From Pilimelia terevasa (GTDB lineage: Bacteria > Actinomycetota > Actinomycetes > Mycobacteriales > Micromonosporaceae), in the NCBI RefSeq assembly GCF_014647915.1, contig NZ_BMQC01000015.1, positions 24,503-88,502 of the forward strand: a DNA stretch of 64,000 nucleotides. Reading direction: 5' to 3'. The position numbers and the translations under genes were made by a program. Every line of letters begins with the position of its first letter. Position 1 is the stretch's first letter. This document shows, one piece after another, positions 9,033 through 18,313 of this stretch. The notes under the pieces were generated by a model that worked only from the letters and a program-made list of their open reading frames with translations, did not search any database and had not been told where the DNA came from.

Positions 9033-9084
9033 CGCGGGGTCCCGGATCCGCGCGCGCCCGCACGGGCGGATCCGGGACCCCGCG
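9033..9084 (+). terminator. 19-bp perfect hairpin between flp and tadE
   Basis: Bases 9033-9051 are perfectly complementary to 9066-9084, leaving a 14-nt loop. There is no U tract. It is placed to attenuate read-through from the highly expressed pilin gene into the assembly genes, or to protect the flp mRNA 3' end after processing. Confidence 0.75.
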
Positions 9085-9105
9085 CCACGACCCCGGGAGT
9101 CCACA

Positions 9106-9486
9106 GTGCGCCACCTGCCGCGCGGCCACGCCGCCGGCGCCGACCGCGGCGCCGCCGCCGTCGAGATGGCCCTCGTCCTGCCGCTGCTCGCCGCCGTCCT
9201 GTTCGGCATCATCGACTTCGGACGGATGTTCAACGCCCAGATCAGCCTCACCGAGGCCGCCCGCGAGGGCGCCCGCGCGGTCGCGCTGGGACTGGACCCG
9301 GACACGCGGATCGCGGCGACCCTCGGCGCGGTCCCCGGCACGCCCGAGGTGACCGCGTGTGCCGGCGACCGCGACGACGACGCGGTCGTCGCCCTGCGCC
9401 AGGAGTTCGAGGCGATCACCCCGGTCGACGCCCTGCTCGGCGGCGTCACCCTCACCGCGACCGGGGTCATGCCGTGCGCCGGCTGA
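9106..9486 (+). CDS. tadE: TadE-family pseudopilin
   Basis: A 126-aa protein with the TadE motif 'DRGAAAVEMALVLPLLAAVLFGIIDFGRMF', a single N-terminal membrane helix with a Glu, then 'ITLTEAAREGARA'-type sequence. TadE-like minor pilins are processed like Flp and prime or cap pilus assembly. GTG 9106 follows GGGAG by 7 nt. The 3' end overlaps the next gene by 13 nt. Confidence 0.88.
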   Translation: MRHLPRGHAAGADRGAAAVEMALVLPLLAAVLFGIIDFGRMFNAQISLTEAAREGARAVALGLDPDTRIAATLGAVPGTPEVTACAGDRDDDAVVALRQEFEAITPVDALLGGVTLTATGVMPCAG

Positions 9487-10610
9487 CCGCCGCCTGGCGC
9501 GGCCGGGTGCGCGCGGCGCTGACCGGCCCGGATCGGGACCGCGGCGCCGCCGCGGCGGTCGTGGCCATCGTCGCCGGGATGGGCCTGCTGCTGGGCATGG
9601 CGACCGTCGTGGTCGACGTGGGCCGGCTGTACGCCGAGCGCGAACAGCTCGTCGGCGGCGCCGACGCCGCGGCCCGGGCGGTCGCCGAGTCCTGCGCCAC
9701 CGACGGCGGCGCCTGCCTGGACCGGGCGGAGTCCGCGGCGGCGTACGCGGCCGCCAACGCCGCCGACGGCGCGGCCGACGCGCCGGTCGTCTGCGGTCGG
9801 ACCACCGGCCTGCCGGCGTGCCCGGCCGACGCCGCCAACCGCGCCGCCTGCCTCGGCGAGCCGCCGCCCAGCCCCCGCCCGTACGTCGAGGTGCGCACGG
9901 CCACCCGGATGGCCGACGGCACCACCCTGCTGCCGGGCACCTTCGCCGCGGCGCTCAGCGGCGGCGCGTACGAGGGCAGCACCGTCGGCGCCTGCGCCCG
10001 CGCCACCTGGGGCGCGCCCCGCCGGGCGCGCGGGCTGGCCGTCACGTTCTCGCTGTGCGAGTGGAACCTGATGACCGGCGGCGGCGCGACACTGTGGATG
10101 ACCCCGGACGCCGGCCTGCCGCCGGTCGGCGCGGAGCGGGCGGTGCGGCTGCACGACTCGCAGGGCAACGCGTCCTGCCCGGCCGGGCCGTCGGGCTGGG
10201 ACCGGCCCGGCGGCTTCGGCTGGCTCGCCGACCCGGACAAGACCTGCGAGGCCGAGGTCCAGGCCGACGGCACGTACCAGGGCGACACCGGCAACTCCGT
10301 CTCCAAGCCGTGCAAGGACGTGCTGCCCCAGGTCCGCGCCGACCGCGCCGTGTCCGCGATCCCGATCTACGACACGGTCCGGGGCAACGGCTCCCACATC
10401 ACGTACCACCTGGCCGGCTTCGCCGGCTTCGTGATCACCGGCTACCGGCTGTCGGGGATGGCCCAGGCGTCGTGGCTCAGCAATACGCACCTGTGCTCCG
10501 GCCAGGAGCGGTGCCTGTACGGCTACCTCGTCCGCGATCTGCGGGCGGGCGCGGACACCGAGATCGGCGGCCCGGACCTCGGGCTGGCCGTCATCGACCT
10601 CATCGGCTGA
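9474..10610 (+). CDS. TadG-like pilus assembly protein
   Basis: A 378-aa protein. The N-terminal region has a pseudopilin/TadG segment 'DRDRGAAAAVVAIVAGMGLLLG' with a membrane helix, then 'YAEREQLVGGADAAARAVAESC', the usual TadG N-terminal motif. The rest is an extracytoplasmic Cys-containing domain of about 300 residues (CATDGGAC, CGRTTGLPAC, CLGE). GTG 9474 (MRRLTAAWRG) is chosen because it gives a short basic N-terminus and a 13-nt overlap with tadE. TadG proteins anchor the pilus to the envelope. Confidence 0.75.
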   Translation: MRRLTAAWRGRVRAALTGPDRDRGAAAAVVAIVAGMGLLLGMATVVVDVGRLYAEREQLVGGADAAARAVAESCATDGGACLDRAESAAAYAAANAADGAADAPVVCGRTTGLPACPADAANRAACLGEPPPSPRPYVEVRTATRMADGTTLLPGTFAAALSGGAYEGSTVGACARATWGAPRRARGLAVTFSLCEWNLMTGGGATLWMTPDAGLPPVGAERAVRLHDSQGNASCPAGPSGWDRPGGFGWLADPDKTCEAEVQADGTYQGDTGNSVSKPCKDVLPQVRADRAVSAIPIYDTVRGNGSHITYHLAGFAGFVITGYRLSGMAQASWLSNTHLCSGQERCLYGYLVRDLRAGADTEIGGPDLGLAVIDLIG

Positions 10611-10625
10611 GAAGGGACACGACGG

Positions 10626-11426
10626 ATGAAGCGGCGCCTGCTCGCGGTACTGGCCGCGTTCCTGCTGGCGGCGGTCGGCTGCCTGGCCGTCGTCGCGTAC
10701 GTGCGCGGCGCCGACGCGCGGGCCGTGGCGGGCAAGCAGGCGGTGACGGTACTGGTGGCGGCGAAGCGGATCCCGGCCGGCACCACCGGCGCCAAGCTGC
10801 GGGCCGGCGACCTCACCGAGCGGGTCGTCGTACCGGCGCAGACGGCCCCGGCCGACGCCCTGGACGCCGTCCCCCCGGCGCTGGACGCCCTGGTCCTCAC
10901 CGCCGACCTCCAGCCGCGGCAGCTCGTGCTGCGCGGGGCGTTCGGCGAGTCCACGAAGTCCACCGGCGGGCTGCCGCTGCCCGCGGGCAAGCTGGCGGTC
11001 AGCGTGGAGCTGTCGGCGGCCGAGCGGGTCGCCGGCTTCGTCCGGCCGGGGGCGAGCATCGCCGTCTTCAGCACCTTCACCACCCGCGCCGGGCGCGGCC
11101 GGGTGCCCTCCGGCGAGACCAGCGTCGTCAGCGGCGCCGCGAACGTCCACGCCACCCGGGTCCTGCTGCCCCGGGTCGAGGTCCTGGCCGTGGGCGGGCA
11201 GGGCGCGCCGGGCGCGGTGGCCGGCGCGAACCCGGCGCCGACGCCCGGCGGCAAGGCGGACAAGGGCGCCGACACCCCGCTGCTGGTCACCGTCGGCGTC
11301 ACCCAGCCCGAGGCCGAGCGCCTCATCCACGCCACCGTGACCAGCACCCTTTACCTCGCCCTGCTCGACAGCGCGACGACCGTGGCCCCCGGCACCGGCG
11401 TCGACACCAACACCCTGTACCCCTGA
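10626..11426 (+). CDS. cpaB: CpaB/RcpC-family Flp pilus assembly protein
   Basis: A 266-aa protein with an N-terminal signal anchor and a SAF domain ('AAKRIPAGTTGAKLRAGDL' through 'QPRQLVLRGAF'), followed by the RcpC/CpaB domain ('KLAVSVELSAAERVAGFVRPG', 'VRVLLPRVEVLAVG'-like, 'LVTVGVTQPEAERLIHA'). It acts at the outer face of the membrane in Tad pilus assembly. The SD GAAGGGA lies 9 nt upstream. It sits 15 nt after the TadG-like gene. Confidence 0.88.
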   Translation: MKRRLLAVLAAFLLAAVGCLAVVAYVRGADARAVAGKQAVTVLVAAKRIPAGTTGAKLRAGDLTERVVVPAQTAPADALDAVPPALDALVLTADLQPRQLVLRGAFGESTKSTGGLPLPAGKLAVSVELSAAERVAGFVRPGASIAVFSTFTTRAGRGRVPSGETSVVSGAANVHATRVLLPRVEVLAVGGQGAPGAVAGANPAPTPGGKADKGADTPLLVTVGVTQPEAERLIHATVTSTLYLALLDSATTVAPGTGVDTNTLYP

Positions 11427-11435
11427 GAGGCCACG

Positions 11436-12590
11436 ATGACGATCTACTGCGAGGTCCCCGGCGGGCTGCCGGCACCGCCGTCGCTGCCCGGCGCCCTCCG
11501 GGCCGTGGACAGCGTCGCCGCCCTGGAGCGGGAGCTGGCCGGCGGCGGCGACGAGCAGCTCGTCGTGCTCGGCCCGCTGCTCCCGCTGGCCGAGGCGCTG
11601 CGGCTGGGCGCCAGCCTGCGCATCGCCCGGCCGACGCTGGGCGTGGTGCTGCTGCGCGAGGCGGTGGCGGTGCCAGTGCTGGCCGAGGCGATCCGGGCGG
11701 GCATCCGCGAGGTCGTCCCGGCCGACGACCCGGCCGCGTTGGCCACGGCGTGCGCCCGGTCGCTGGACGTCTCCCGGCAGCTCGGCGCCAGCATCGCCCC
11801 CGCGGCCGGCCCCCGGACCGCGCAGGTGGTGACCGTGTTCGCCGGCAAGGGCGGCTGCGGCAAGTCCACCGTGGCCACCAATCTCGCCGTGACCCTCGCC
11901 GACGGCGGCAACCGGCGGGTCCTGCTGGTGGACCTGGACCTCCAGTTCGGCGACGTCGGGATCATGCTCCAGCTCGAACCGGAGCGCAGCATCGCCGACG
12001 CCATCGGCATGGCCGGCCGGCTCGACCCCGACGGCTTCACCTCACTGCTGACCAAGTACCGGCCCGGCCTGGACACCCTGCTGGCCCCGGCCGGCCCCGC
12101 CGAGGGCGACCACGTCACCCGCGAGCTGATCGGCGAGCTGATCGGGGTGGCCCGGCAGATGTACGACTTCGTCGTCGTGGACACGCCGCCGTACTTCAGC
12201 GACCAGGTGCTGGCCACGCTCGACCTCACCGACCACTTCGCGCTCGTGGTCACCCCCGACCTGCCCACGCTCAAGAGCATCAAGCTGACCCAGGACATGT
12301 TCGACCTGCTGGAGTACCCCCGCGAGCGCCGCCTGGCCATCCTCAACCGGGCCGACTCGCAGGTGGGCCTCAGCGTCACCGACATCGAGCGGGCCGTGGG
12401 GATGGCGATGGCGGTGCACATGCCCTCGTCGCGCGACGTGCCGCTGTCGGTGAACCGGGGCATCCCGCTGGCCGTCGACCAGCCGCAGCACGCGGTCAGC
12501 CGGTCCATCCGCGAGCTGGCCGACCGGTGCGCCGGCCACGCGCGGGCGCCGCAGCGGCGGGGCCTGCGCCTGTTCGGGCGGCGGGGCTGA
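11436..12590 (+). CDS. cpaE: CpaE/TadZ-type pilus localisation ATPase
   Basis: A 384-aa protein. The N-terminal 120 residues resemble a degenerate receiver domain ('LVVLGPLLPLAEALRLG'). Then comes a MinD/ParA-fold ATPase with deviant Walker A 'GKGGCGKST', 'VLLVDLDLQFGDVGIML' and Walker B 'DFVVVDTPPYF'. CpaE/TadZ proteins place the Tad machinery, often at a pole. The start is ATG 11436, with a GAGAGG SD. One base separates its stop from cpaF. Confidence 0.9.
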   Translation: MTIYCEVPGGLPAPPSLPGALRAVDSVAALERELAGGGDEQLVVLGPLLPLAEALRLGASLRIARPTLGVVLLREAVAVPVLAEAIRAGIREVVPADDPAALATACARSLDVSRQLGASIAPAAGPRTAQVVTVFAGKGGCGKSTVATNLAVTLADGGNRRVLLVDLDLQFGDVGIMLQLEPERSIADAIGMAGRLDPDGFTSLLTKYRPGLDTLLAPAGPAEGDHVTRELIGELIGVARQMYDFVVVDTPPYFSDQVLATLDLTDHFALVVTPDLPTLKSIKLTQDMFDLLEYPRERRLAILNRADSQVGLSVTDIERAVGMAMAVHMPSSRDVPLSVNRGIPLAVDQPQHAVSRSIRELADRCAGHARAPQRRGLRLFGRRG

Positions 12591-12591
12591 G

Positions 12592-13995
12592 ATGGGGCTC
12601 GCCGACCGGATCTCCGGCGGTGTCCCGCGCGACGCCGACGAGTCCCCCCGGCCCGCCCCCGCACCGGCGGACGCCGACGCCCCGCGCGCGGGCGACCGGT
12701 ACCGCGCCGCCGGGCGGCAGGCCAGCGACAGGGTCGCCGAGGTGCGGGCCCGGATCCAGCGCAGCCTCGCCGAGATCCTCGGGCCGAAGCTGTACGACTC
12801 GGAGAACTCCACCGACCTGGCCGAGCGGGTCCGCACGACGCTGCTGGAGCTCCTGGCCGCCGAGGAGACGCCGCTGGCCGGCGGCGACCGCACCCGGATC
12901 ATCCAGGAGGTCACCGACGAGATCCTCGGCCACGGGCCGATCGAGCCGCTGCTGCGCGACCCGGAGGTCACCGAGGTGATGGTCAACGGCCCGCAGCGGG
13001 TGTACGTCGAGCGCCGGGGCCGGCTGGTGCCGTCCGACGTGGAGTTCGCCGACGAGGCGCACCTGCGCCGGATCATCGACCGGATCGTCTCCCGGGTCGG
13101 GCGGCGGGTGGACGAGTCCAGCCCGATGGTCGACGCCCGGCTGCCCGACGGCTCCCGGGTCAACGCGGTCGTGCCGCCGATCGCGCTGGACGGCTCCTCG
13201 CTGACCATCCGCAAGTTCGCCACCGACCCGTTCACGGTCGAGGACCTGGTCACCTTCGGCACCCTCACCCGGCAGACGGCGACGCTGCTGGAGGGCTGCA
13301 TCCGCGGGCGGCTGAACGTACTCGTGTCCGGCGGCACCGGCTCGGGCAAGACCACCACCCTCAACGTGCTGTCCGGCTTCATCCCCGCCGACGAGCGGAT
13401 CGTCACCGTCGAGGACGCCGCCGAGCTGCAACTGCACCAGGACCACGTCGTCCGGCTGGAGTCCCGGCCGGCCAACGTGGAGGGCCGCGGCCAGATCAGC
13501 GCCCGGGACCTGGTCAGGAACGCGCTGCGGATGCGCCCGGACCGGATCGTCGTGGGCGAGGTCCGCGACGGCGCCGCCCTGGACATGCTCCAGGCGATGA
13601 ACACCGGCCACGACGGGTCGCTGACCACCCTGCACGCCAACACCCCGCGCGACGCGCTCGCCCGGCTGGAGACGATGGTCCTGATGGCCGGCATGGACCT
13701 GCCGGTCCGCGCGATCCGCGAGCAGGTCGCCTCGGCCGTGGACCTGATCATCCAGGTCAGCCGGCTCAAGGACGGCAGCCGCCGGATCACCCACATCTCC
13801 GAGGTCGTCGGCATGGAGTCCGAGATCATCACTTTGCAGGACCTGTACCTGTTCGACTTCCGGGCCGGCCACGACCCCGACGGCCGGTTCCGCGGCACCC
13901 TGGAGCCGACCGGCCTGCGGCCCCGCTTCCTGGACACCCTCGCCGCCTACGGGGTCGCCCTGGCCCCGGACACCTTCATGGCGGCCCGCCGGTGA
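12592..13995 (+). CDS. cpaF: CpaF/TadA secretion ATPase
   Basis: A 467-aa hexameric ATPase that powers pilus extension (and, in the TadA family, retraction). It has Walker A 'GGTGSGKTT', Asp box 'IVTVEDAAELQL', Walker B 'RMRPDRIVVGEVRDG' and His box 'HDGSLTTLHANTPRD'. The N-terminal domain has 'ILGHGPIEPLLRDPEVTEVMVNGP'. It is coupled to the vWA-TadB gene by a GTGA overlap. Confidence 0.95.
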   Translation: MGLADRISGGVPRDADESPRPAPAPADADAPRAGDRYRAAGRQASDRVAEVRARIQRSLAEILGPKLYDSENSTDLAERVRTTLLELLAAEETPLAGGDRTRIIQEVTDEILGHGPIEPLLRDPEVTEVMVNGPQRVYVERRGRLVPSDVEFADEAHLRRIIDRIVSRVGRRVDESSPMVDARLPDGSRVNAVVPPIALDGSSLTIRKFATDPFTVEDLVTFGTLTRQTATLLEGCIRGRLNVLVSGGTGSGKTTTLNVLSGFIPADERIVTVEDAAELQLHQDHVVRLESRPANVEGRGQISARDLVRNALRMRPDRIVVGEVRDGAALDMLQAMNTGHDGSLTTLHANTPRDALARLETMVLMAGMDLPVRAIREQVASAVDLIIQVSRLKDGSRRITHISEVVGMESEIITLQDLYLFDFRAGHDPDGRFRGTLEPTGLRPRFLDTLAAYGVALAPDTFMAARR

Positions 13996-15950
13996 CCGCC
14001 GCCCGCCGCGCCGCCGGGCCGCGGGTCGCCGCCCGGCTCGCGGCCGCGGTCGCCGCCGGGGGCCTGGCGGCCGGCGGCGGGGTACCGGCCGCCGCCGCCG
14101 GCCCGGCGCTCGCCGTGACCAGCGTGCAGACCGGCCCGGGTACGGTGTCGTTCCTGCTCGCCGGGAGCGAGCTGCCCGGCGGGGCGCTCGCGGGAGCCCG
14201 GATCACCGTGGCCGCCGACGGCGTGGATCTGCCGGCGACGGTCGCGCCCGTGGCCGGCGCGGCGGGCTCCGGCGTCCGCCGGGCCGTCGTCCTGGTGCTC
14301 GACACCAGCGGCTCGATGGCCGGCGCCCGGATCGCCGCCGCCCGCGCCGCCGCCGCCGACTACGCCGCGGCCGCCCCGGCCGGCGTGGCCCTCGGCCTGA
14401 TCGCGGTCGCCGACACCGCCCGCACGGTGCTGCCGCCGACCGCGGACCGCGCCGCCTTCCGCGCCGCCGTGGCCCGGCTCGCCGCCGCCGGCAACACCGC
14501 CCTGTTCGACGGCGTGGCCCGCGCCGCCGCCGCCCTCGACCCGGAGGTCGACCCCGCCGCGGGCGCCTACGTGGAGCGCCGCGCCGTCGTGCTCTCCGAC
14601 GGGGAGGACCGCGGCTCGCGCACCAGCGCCGCCGCCCTGGCCGCCACGCTCGCGGCCAGCCCGGTCGTGGTCGACGCCGTCCGCTTCGGCGAGGCCTCCG
14701 ACGCCCAGCTACGCGGCTTCACCGCGCCGACCGGCGGCCGGGTCGTCGGGGCGGGCGACGCGGCCCGGCTGCGCGCGGTGTTCCGGTCGATGGCCGCCGG
14801 CCTCGGGCCGCCGGTCCGGGTCTTTGCGGCGGTACCGCCGCAGCTCGCCGGCCGGCCCGCCACGCTGACGGTCCGGGCCGTCGCGGGCGGGGTGACCGCC
14901 GGCGGGCAGACCCCGGTCACCTTCCGGGTGGACACCTCGGTCGGCGGCGGGCCGCGGGTGTACGCCGCGGCCGGGCCGGGTCCCGTGCGGGCGTGGCACG
15001 TGGCCGCCGCCGCCGGGGCGGCGCTGTTCGTCCTGGTCCTGCTCGTGGCGCTGCCGCTGATCGGCCGCAGCGAGGTCCAGCGGCGGCTGGCCCAGCTCGA
15101 CGCGTTCGTCCTGCACCGCGGCGGCGCGCCCGCGGCCCGCGGCGGTACCGGCCCGATGCTCCAGGCGGCGCTGTCGTTCTCCGCGCAGGTGGTCCGGCGC
15201 CCGGGCCGGCGCGAGCGCATCGAGCAGGCCCTGGACCGGGCCGGCAGCAGCCTGCGCGCCGAGGAGTGGATGCTGGTCCGGGCCGCGGCGGCCGGCGGCG
15301 GCGGCCTGCTCGGCCTGCTCCTGCTGCCGTGGTGGGCGGGTCTGCCCGCCGGCCTGCTGCTGGGCTGGCTCGGCAGCGGCGGGTACCTGCGCACCCGCGC
15401 CAACCGCCGCGCCCGCGCCTTCGCCGACCAGCTCCCCGAGGCACTGCAACTGGTGGTCGGCTCGCTGCGCTCCGGCTTCTCCCTCGCCCAGGCGATCGAC
15501 TCGCTGGTCCGCGAGGCGGGGGAGCCCGTCGCCGGGGAGCTGGGCCGCGCCCTGGCCGAGACCCGCCTCGGCGGCGACCTGGAGGACGCCCTGGAGCGGG
15601 TGGGGACCCGCAACGGCAGCCAGGACATGGCCTGGCTGGTGATGGCGATCAGGATCCAGCGGGAGGTCGGCGGGAACCTGTCCGAGACGCTGGAGACCGC
15701 GGTGGAGACGATGCGCGAGCGCGGGCGGCTGTTCCGGCACGTGCGCGCCCTGTCGGCCGAGGGCCGGCTGTCGGCGATGGTCCTGCTCGGGATGCCGGTG
15801 GTGCTCGGCGCGTGGATGTTCTTCTTCCGCAACGAGTACGTCCGTCCGCTGTACACCACGGGGCTCGGCGCGGCGATGCTCGTCGGCGCGGTGGTCATGG
15901 TGTGCGTCGGCGCACTGTGGATGCGCAAACTCATCCACGTGGAGGTCTGA
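13992..15950 (+). CDS. fusion: signal peptide, von Willebrand A domain, TadB (T2SSF) membrane protein
   Basis: A 652-aa protein, about twice the normal TadB length. Residues 1-40 form a signal peptide. Residues about 95-280 are a vWA domain with a MIDAS ('VLDTSGSMAG') and 'VLSDGED'. A membrane helix follows at about 337-360, and then a complete TadB/T2SSF domain ('FADQLPEALQLVVGSLRSGFSLAQAI', 'GGDLEDALERVGTRNGSQDMAWLVMAI', 'GNLSETLETA') with further helices. The layout puts the adhesion-like vWA domain outside the cell and the pilus inner-membrane platform inside. It overlaps cpaF (GTGA) and tadC (TGATG). Confidence 0.88.
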   Translation: MTAARRAAGPRVAARLAAAVAAGGLAAGGGVPAAAAGPALAVTSVQTGPGTVSFLLAGSELPGGALAGARITVAADGVDLPATVAPVAGAAGSGVRRAVVLVLDTSGSMAGARIAAARAAAADYAAAAPAGVALGLIAVADTARTVLPPTADRAAFRAAVARLAAAGNTALFDGVARAAAALDPEVDPAAGAYVERRAVVLSDGEDRGSRTSAAALAATLAASPVVVDAVRFGEASDAQLRGFTAPTGGRVVGAGDAARLRAVFRSMAAGLGPPVRVFAAVPPQLAGRPATLTVRAVAGGVTAGGQTPVTFRVDTSVGGGPRVYAAAGPGPVRAWHVAAAAGAALFVLVLLVALPLIGRSEVQRRLAQLDAFVLHRGGAPAARGGTGPMLQAALSFSAQVVRRPGRRERIEQALDRAGSSLRAEEWMLVRAAAAGGGGLLGLLLLPWWAGLPAGLLLGWLGSGGYLRTRANRRARAFADQLPEALQLVVGSLRSGFSLAQAIDSLVREAGEPVAGELGRALAETRLGGDLEDALERVGTRNGSQDMAWLVMAIRIQREVGGNLSETLETAVETMRERGRLFRHVRALSAEGRLSAMVLLGMPVVLGAWMFFFRNEYVRPLYTTGLGAAMLVGAVVMVCVGALWMRKLIHVEV

Positions 15951-16870
15951 TGTCCCCCGTCCTGCTCGTGGGCATGGCCGCCATCAGCGGCGCGATGGTC
16001 ATCGCCGTGCTCACCCTCGCCGGGGCGCGCGGGGCCCGCGCCGACATCGCCCGCTCGCTGGCCCACCTCGAACGCACCCGCCCCGGCGGCTACCTCGCCC
16101 CGCGCGACCGCCCGCTGCGGGACCGCCTCGGCGCCCCGCTCGGCCGGCGGCTGGGCGGCGTCGGGCGGGCGCTGACGCCCACCGGCGCGGTGCTCCGGCT
16201 GCAGCGGCACCTCGACTACGCGGGCAACCCGGCCGCCTGGCCGGTCGAGAGGGTGGTCCCCGCCAAGGGCGTGGGCCTGGCCGTCGGCGCGGTGCTCGGC
16301 GGCTTCCTCGGCACCGCGCTGGGCGGCCTGCGCGGCGGCCTCGCCGGCACCCTGCTCGGCGCCGCGGCCGGCCTGTTCGCGCCCGACCTGATGATCTACA
16401 ACCTGGGTCTGAAGCACCAGCAGGAGCTGCGCAACTCGCTGCCCGACGTCCTGGACACGCTGGTGATCGGCGTCGAGGCGGGCCTGGGCTTCGACGCGGC
16501 CCTGGCCCAGGTGGCCCACCACGGGCGCGGGCCGATGGCCCGCGAGTGCGTGCGGGTGCTCCAGGAGATGCAGATCGGCACCGCGCGGGCCGACGCCCTG
16601 CGGGCGCTCGGCGACCGGACGACGGTACCGGAGCTGCGGACGTTCGTCTCCGCCGTCGTCCAGGCCGGCGAGCTCGGCGTACCGATCGGCTCCGTCCTGC
16701 GCGAGCACTCGCGGGAGATGCGGCTGCGCCGCCGGCAGCGCGCCGAGGAGCTGGCCCAGAAGGTACCGATCAAGATTCTTTTTCCGGTGCTGCTGTTCAT
16801 CTTCCCGTCCCTGTTCGTCGTCATCCTCGGCCCCGCCGTGCTGGAGATCATGCAGATCTTCCGGCGCTGA
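15950..16870 (+). CDS. tadC: TadC-type type II secretion system F domain protein
   Basis: A 306-aa inner-membrane platform protein. It has an N-terminal membrane helix, then 'GAAAGLFAPDLMIYNLGLKHQQELRNSLPDVLDTLVIGVEAGLGFDAAL' features of TadC, 'FVSAVVQAGELGVPIGSVL' and C-terminal helices ('FPVLLFIFPSLFVVILGPAVL'). It pairs with TadB. ATG 15950 overlaps the TadB stop by one base, with GGAGG just upstream. It is the last gene of the tad operon. Confidence 0.92.
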   Translation: MSPVLLVGMAAISGAMVIAVLTLAGARGARADIARSLAHLERTRPGGYLAPRDRPLRDRLGAPLGRRLGGVGRALTPTGAVLRLQRHLDYAGNPAAWPVERVVPAKGVGLAVGAVLGGFLGTALGGLRGGLAGTLLGAAAGLFAPDLMIYNLGLKHQQELRNSLPDVLDTLVIGVEAGLGFDAALAQVAHHGRGPMARECVRVLQEMQIGTARADALRALGDRTTVPELRTFVSAVVQAGELGVPIGSVLREHSREMRLRRRQRAEELAQKVPIKILFPVLLFIFPSLFVVILGPAVLEIMQIFRR

Positions 16871-16918
16871 ACCGGCCCGGTGGCCGCGCTCGCGGGGCGG
16901 CCTGAGAGGCTGGGGCGC

Positions 16919-18313
16919 ATGATGGAGGTGGCGGTGGTCGGCGGCGGCATCGCCGGCCTGGCCGCGGCCCACCGGCTGCGCCGGCACGGCGGCCCCGACC
17001 TGCGGATCACCGTCTACGAGGCCGGCCCGGCCGTCGGCGGCAAGCTGCGCACCGGGCGGCTCGCGGGCCAGCCGGTCGAGTACGGCGCCGAGGCGTTCCT
17101 CACCCGCGATCCGCTGACCGGCGGCGACTCCGCGGCCCTGGACCTGGCCCGCGCCGTCGGCCTCGGCGACGCGCTGTGCCACCCGGTGACCGCCCGCGCC
17201 GCGATCGCCGTCGACGGCGCCCTGCACCCGGTGCCCGCCGGCACCCTCGTCGGCGTCCCCGGCGACCTCGCCGCGCTGCCGCCGCTGGCCACCGCCCGCC
17301 CCGAGCCGCCCCCGGCCGCCGGCGCCCCGCCGCTGCTCGGCCCGCACGAGGACGTCGCCGTCGGCGCCCTCGTCCGGGACCGCCTCGGCGACCAGGTCGT
17401 CGACCGGCTCGTCGCCCCGATGCTCGGCGGCGTGTACGCGGGCGACGCCGACGCGCTGTCGCTGGCCGCCACGATGCCCGCGCTGGCGCGCGCGTGCCGC
17501 GGCGCGCCCACCCTGACCGGCGCGGTCCGCGCCGCCCTCGCCGCCCTGCCGCGCCCGGCCGGCGCACCCGTGTTCACCGCGGTGGCCGGCGGCCTCGGCC
17601 GGTTCGCCGCGGCCGTCGCCGCGGCCAGCGGCGCGACCGTCCACACCGGCCAGGTCGTGCGCGCCCTGCACCCCGCCGGCGACGGCTGGCGGCTCACCCT
17701 CGGCGCCACCCGCGACCCCGTCCACGTCACCGCCGACGCCGTGGTCCTGGCAGTCCCCGCCCGCCCGGCGGCCCGGCTGCTCGCCAGCGCCGCCGAGCCC
17801 GCCGCGGACCTCGTCGGGCAGCTCGACTACGCCAGCGTCGCCCTGGTCACGTTCGCCCTGCCCGCCGGTACCGCGCTGCCCGAGCTGTCCGGCCTGCTGG
17901 CGCCCGACGGCCTGGTCAAGGCCGCCACGTTCGTCAGCCGCAAGTGGGGACGGCCCGCCCACACGCCTGTCCTGCTGCGCGCCTCAGCCGGCCGGTACCG
18001 GGAGGAGGCGGCCCTGCAGGTCGACGACGACACGCTCGCCGCCGCGGCGCTCGCCGCCGTCGGCGACCTCCTCGGCGCGGCCCTGCCGGCGCCGCTCGCC
18101 TCCCACGTCCAGCGGTGGGGCGGCGCGCTGCCCCAGTACCGGCCCGGCCACCTCGACCGGGTCGCCGCCGCCCGCGCCGCCCTCGGCCCGGGGCTGGCGC
18201 TGGCGGGCGCCGCCTGCGACGGCATCGGCATCCCGGCGTGCGTGGCCTCCGGCCGCCGCGCCGCCGACGAGATCTGGCAGCACCTCACCTCCAGGAGGCA
18301 CCGTGACCGCTGA
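16919..18313 (+). CDS. hemY: coproporphyrinogen III / protoporphyrinogen oxidase (HemY/CgoX)
   Basis: A 464-aa FAD enzyme. The Rossmann motif '[17 protein letters not shown]' is at the N-terminus, '[26 protein letters not shown]' follows it, and the C-terminal FAD-binding motif is '[25 protein letters not shown]'. Because hemQ follows, the enzyme most likely oxidises coproporphyrinogen III to coproporphyrin III (coproporphyrin-dependent pathway). ATG 16919 has GAGAGG 9 nt upstream; 16922 is an alternative start. It overlaps hemQ by 11 nt. Confidence 0.92.
   Translation: MMEVAVVGGGIAGLAAAHRLRRHGGPDLRITVYEAGPAVGGKLRTGRLAGQPVEYGAEAFLTRDPLTGGDSAALDLARAVGLGDALCHPVTARAAIAVDGALHPVPAGTLVGVPGDLAALPPLATARPEPPPAAGAPPLLGPHEDVAVGALVRDRLGDQVVDRLVAPMLGGVYAGDADALSLAATMPALARACRGAPTLTGAVRAALAALPRPAGAPVFTAVAGGLGRFAAAVAAASGATVHTGQVVRALHPAGDGWRLTLGATRDPVHVTADAVVLAVPARPAARLLASAAEPAADLVGQLDYASVALVTFALPAGTALPELSGLLAPDGLVKAATFVSRKWGRPAHTPVLLRASAGRYREEAALQVDDDTLAAAALAAVGDLLGAALPAPLASHVQRWGGALPQYRPGHLDRVAAARAALGPGLALAGAACDGIGIPACVASGRRAADEIWQHLTSRRHRDR

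Noticed and set aside
9359..12979. A 1206-codon open frame on the plus strand overlapping tadG, cpaB and cpaE
   Set aside because: Arg/Pro/Ala-rich shadow translation. The real genes in the other frames carry clear motifs, signal peptides and start signals.
14567..17962. A very long open frame on the minus strand under the tad genes (and similar ones elsewhere)
   Set aside because: It is the GC-rich shadow of strongly supported tad genes on the plus strand; its product is low in complexity with no family features.
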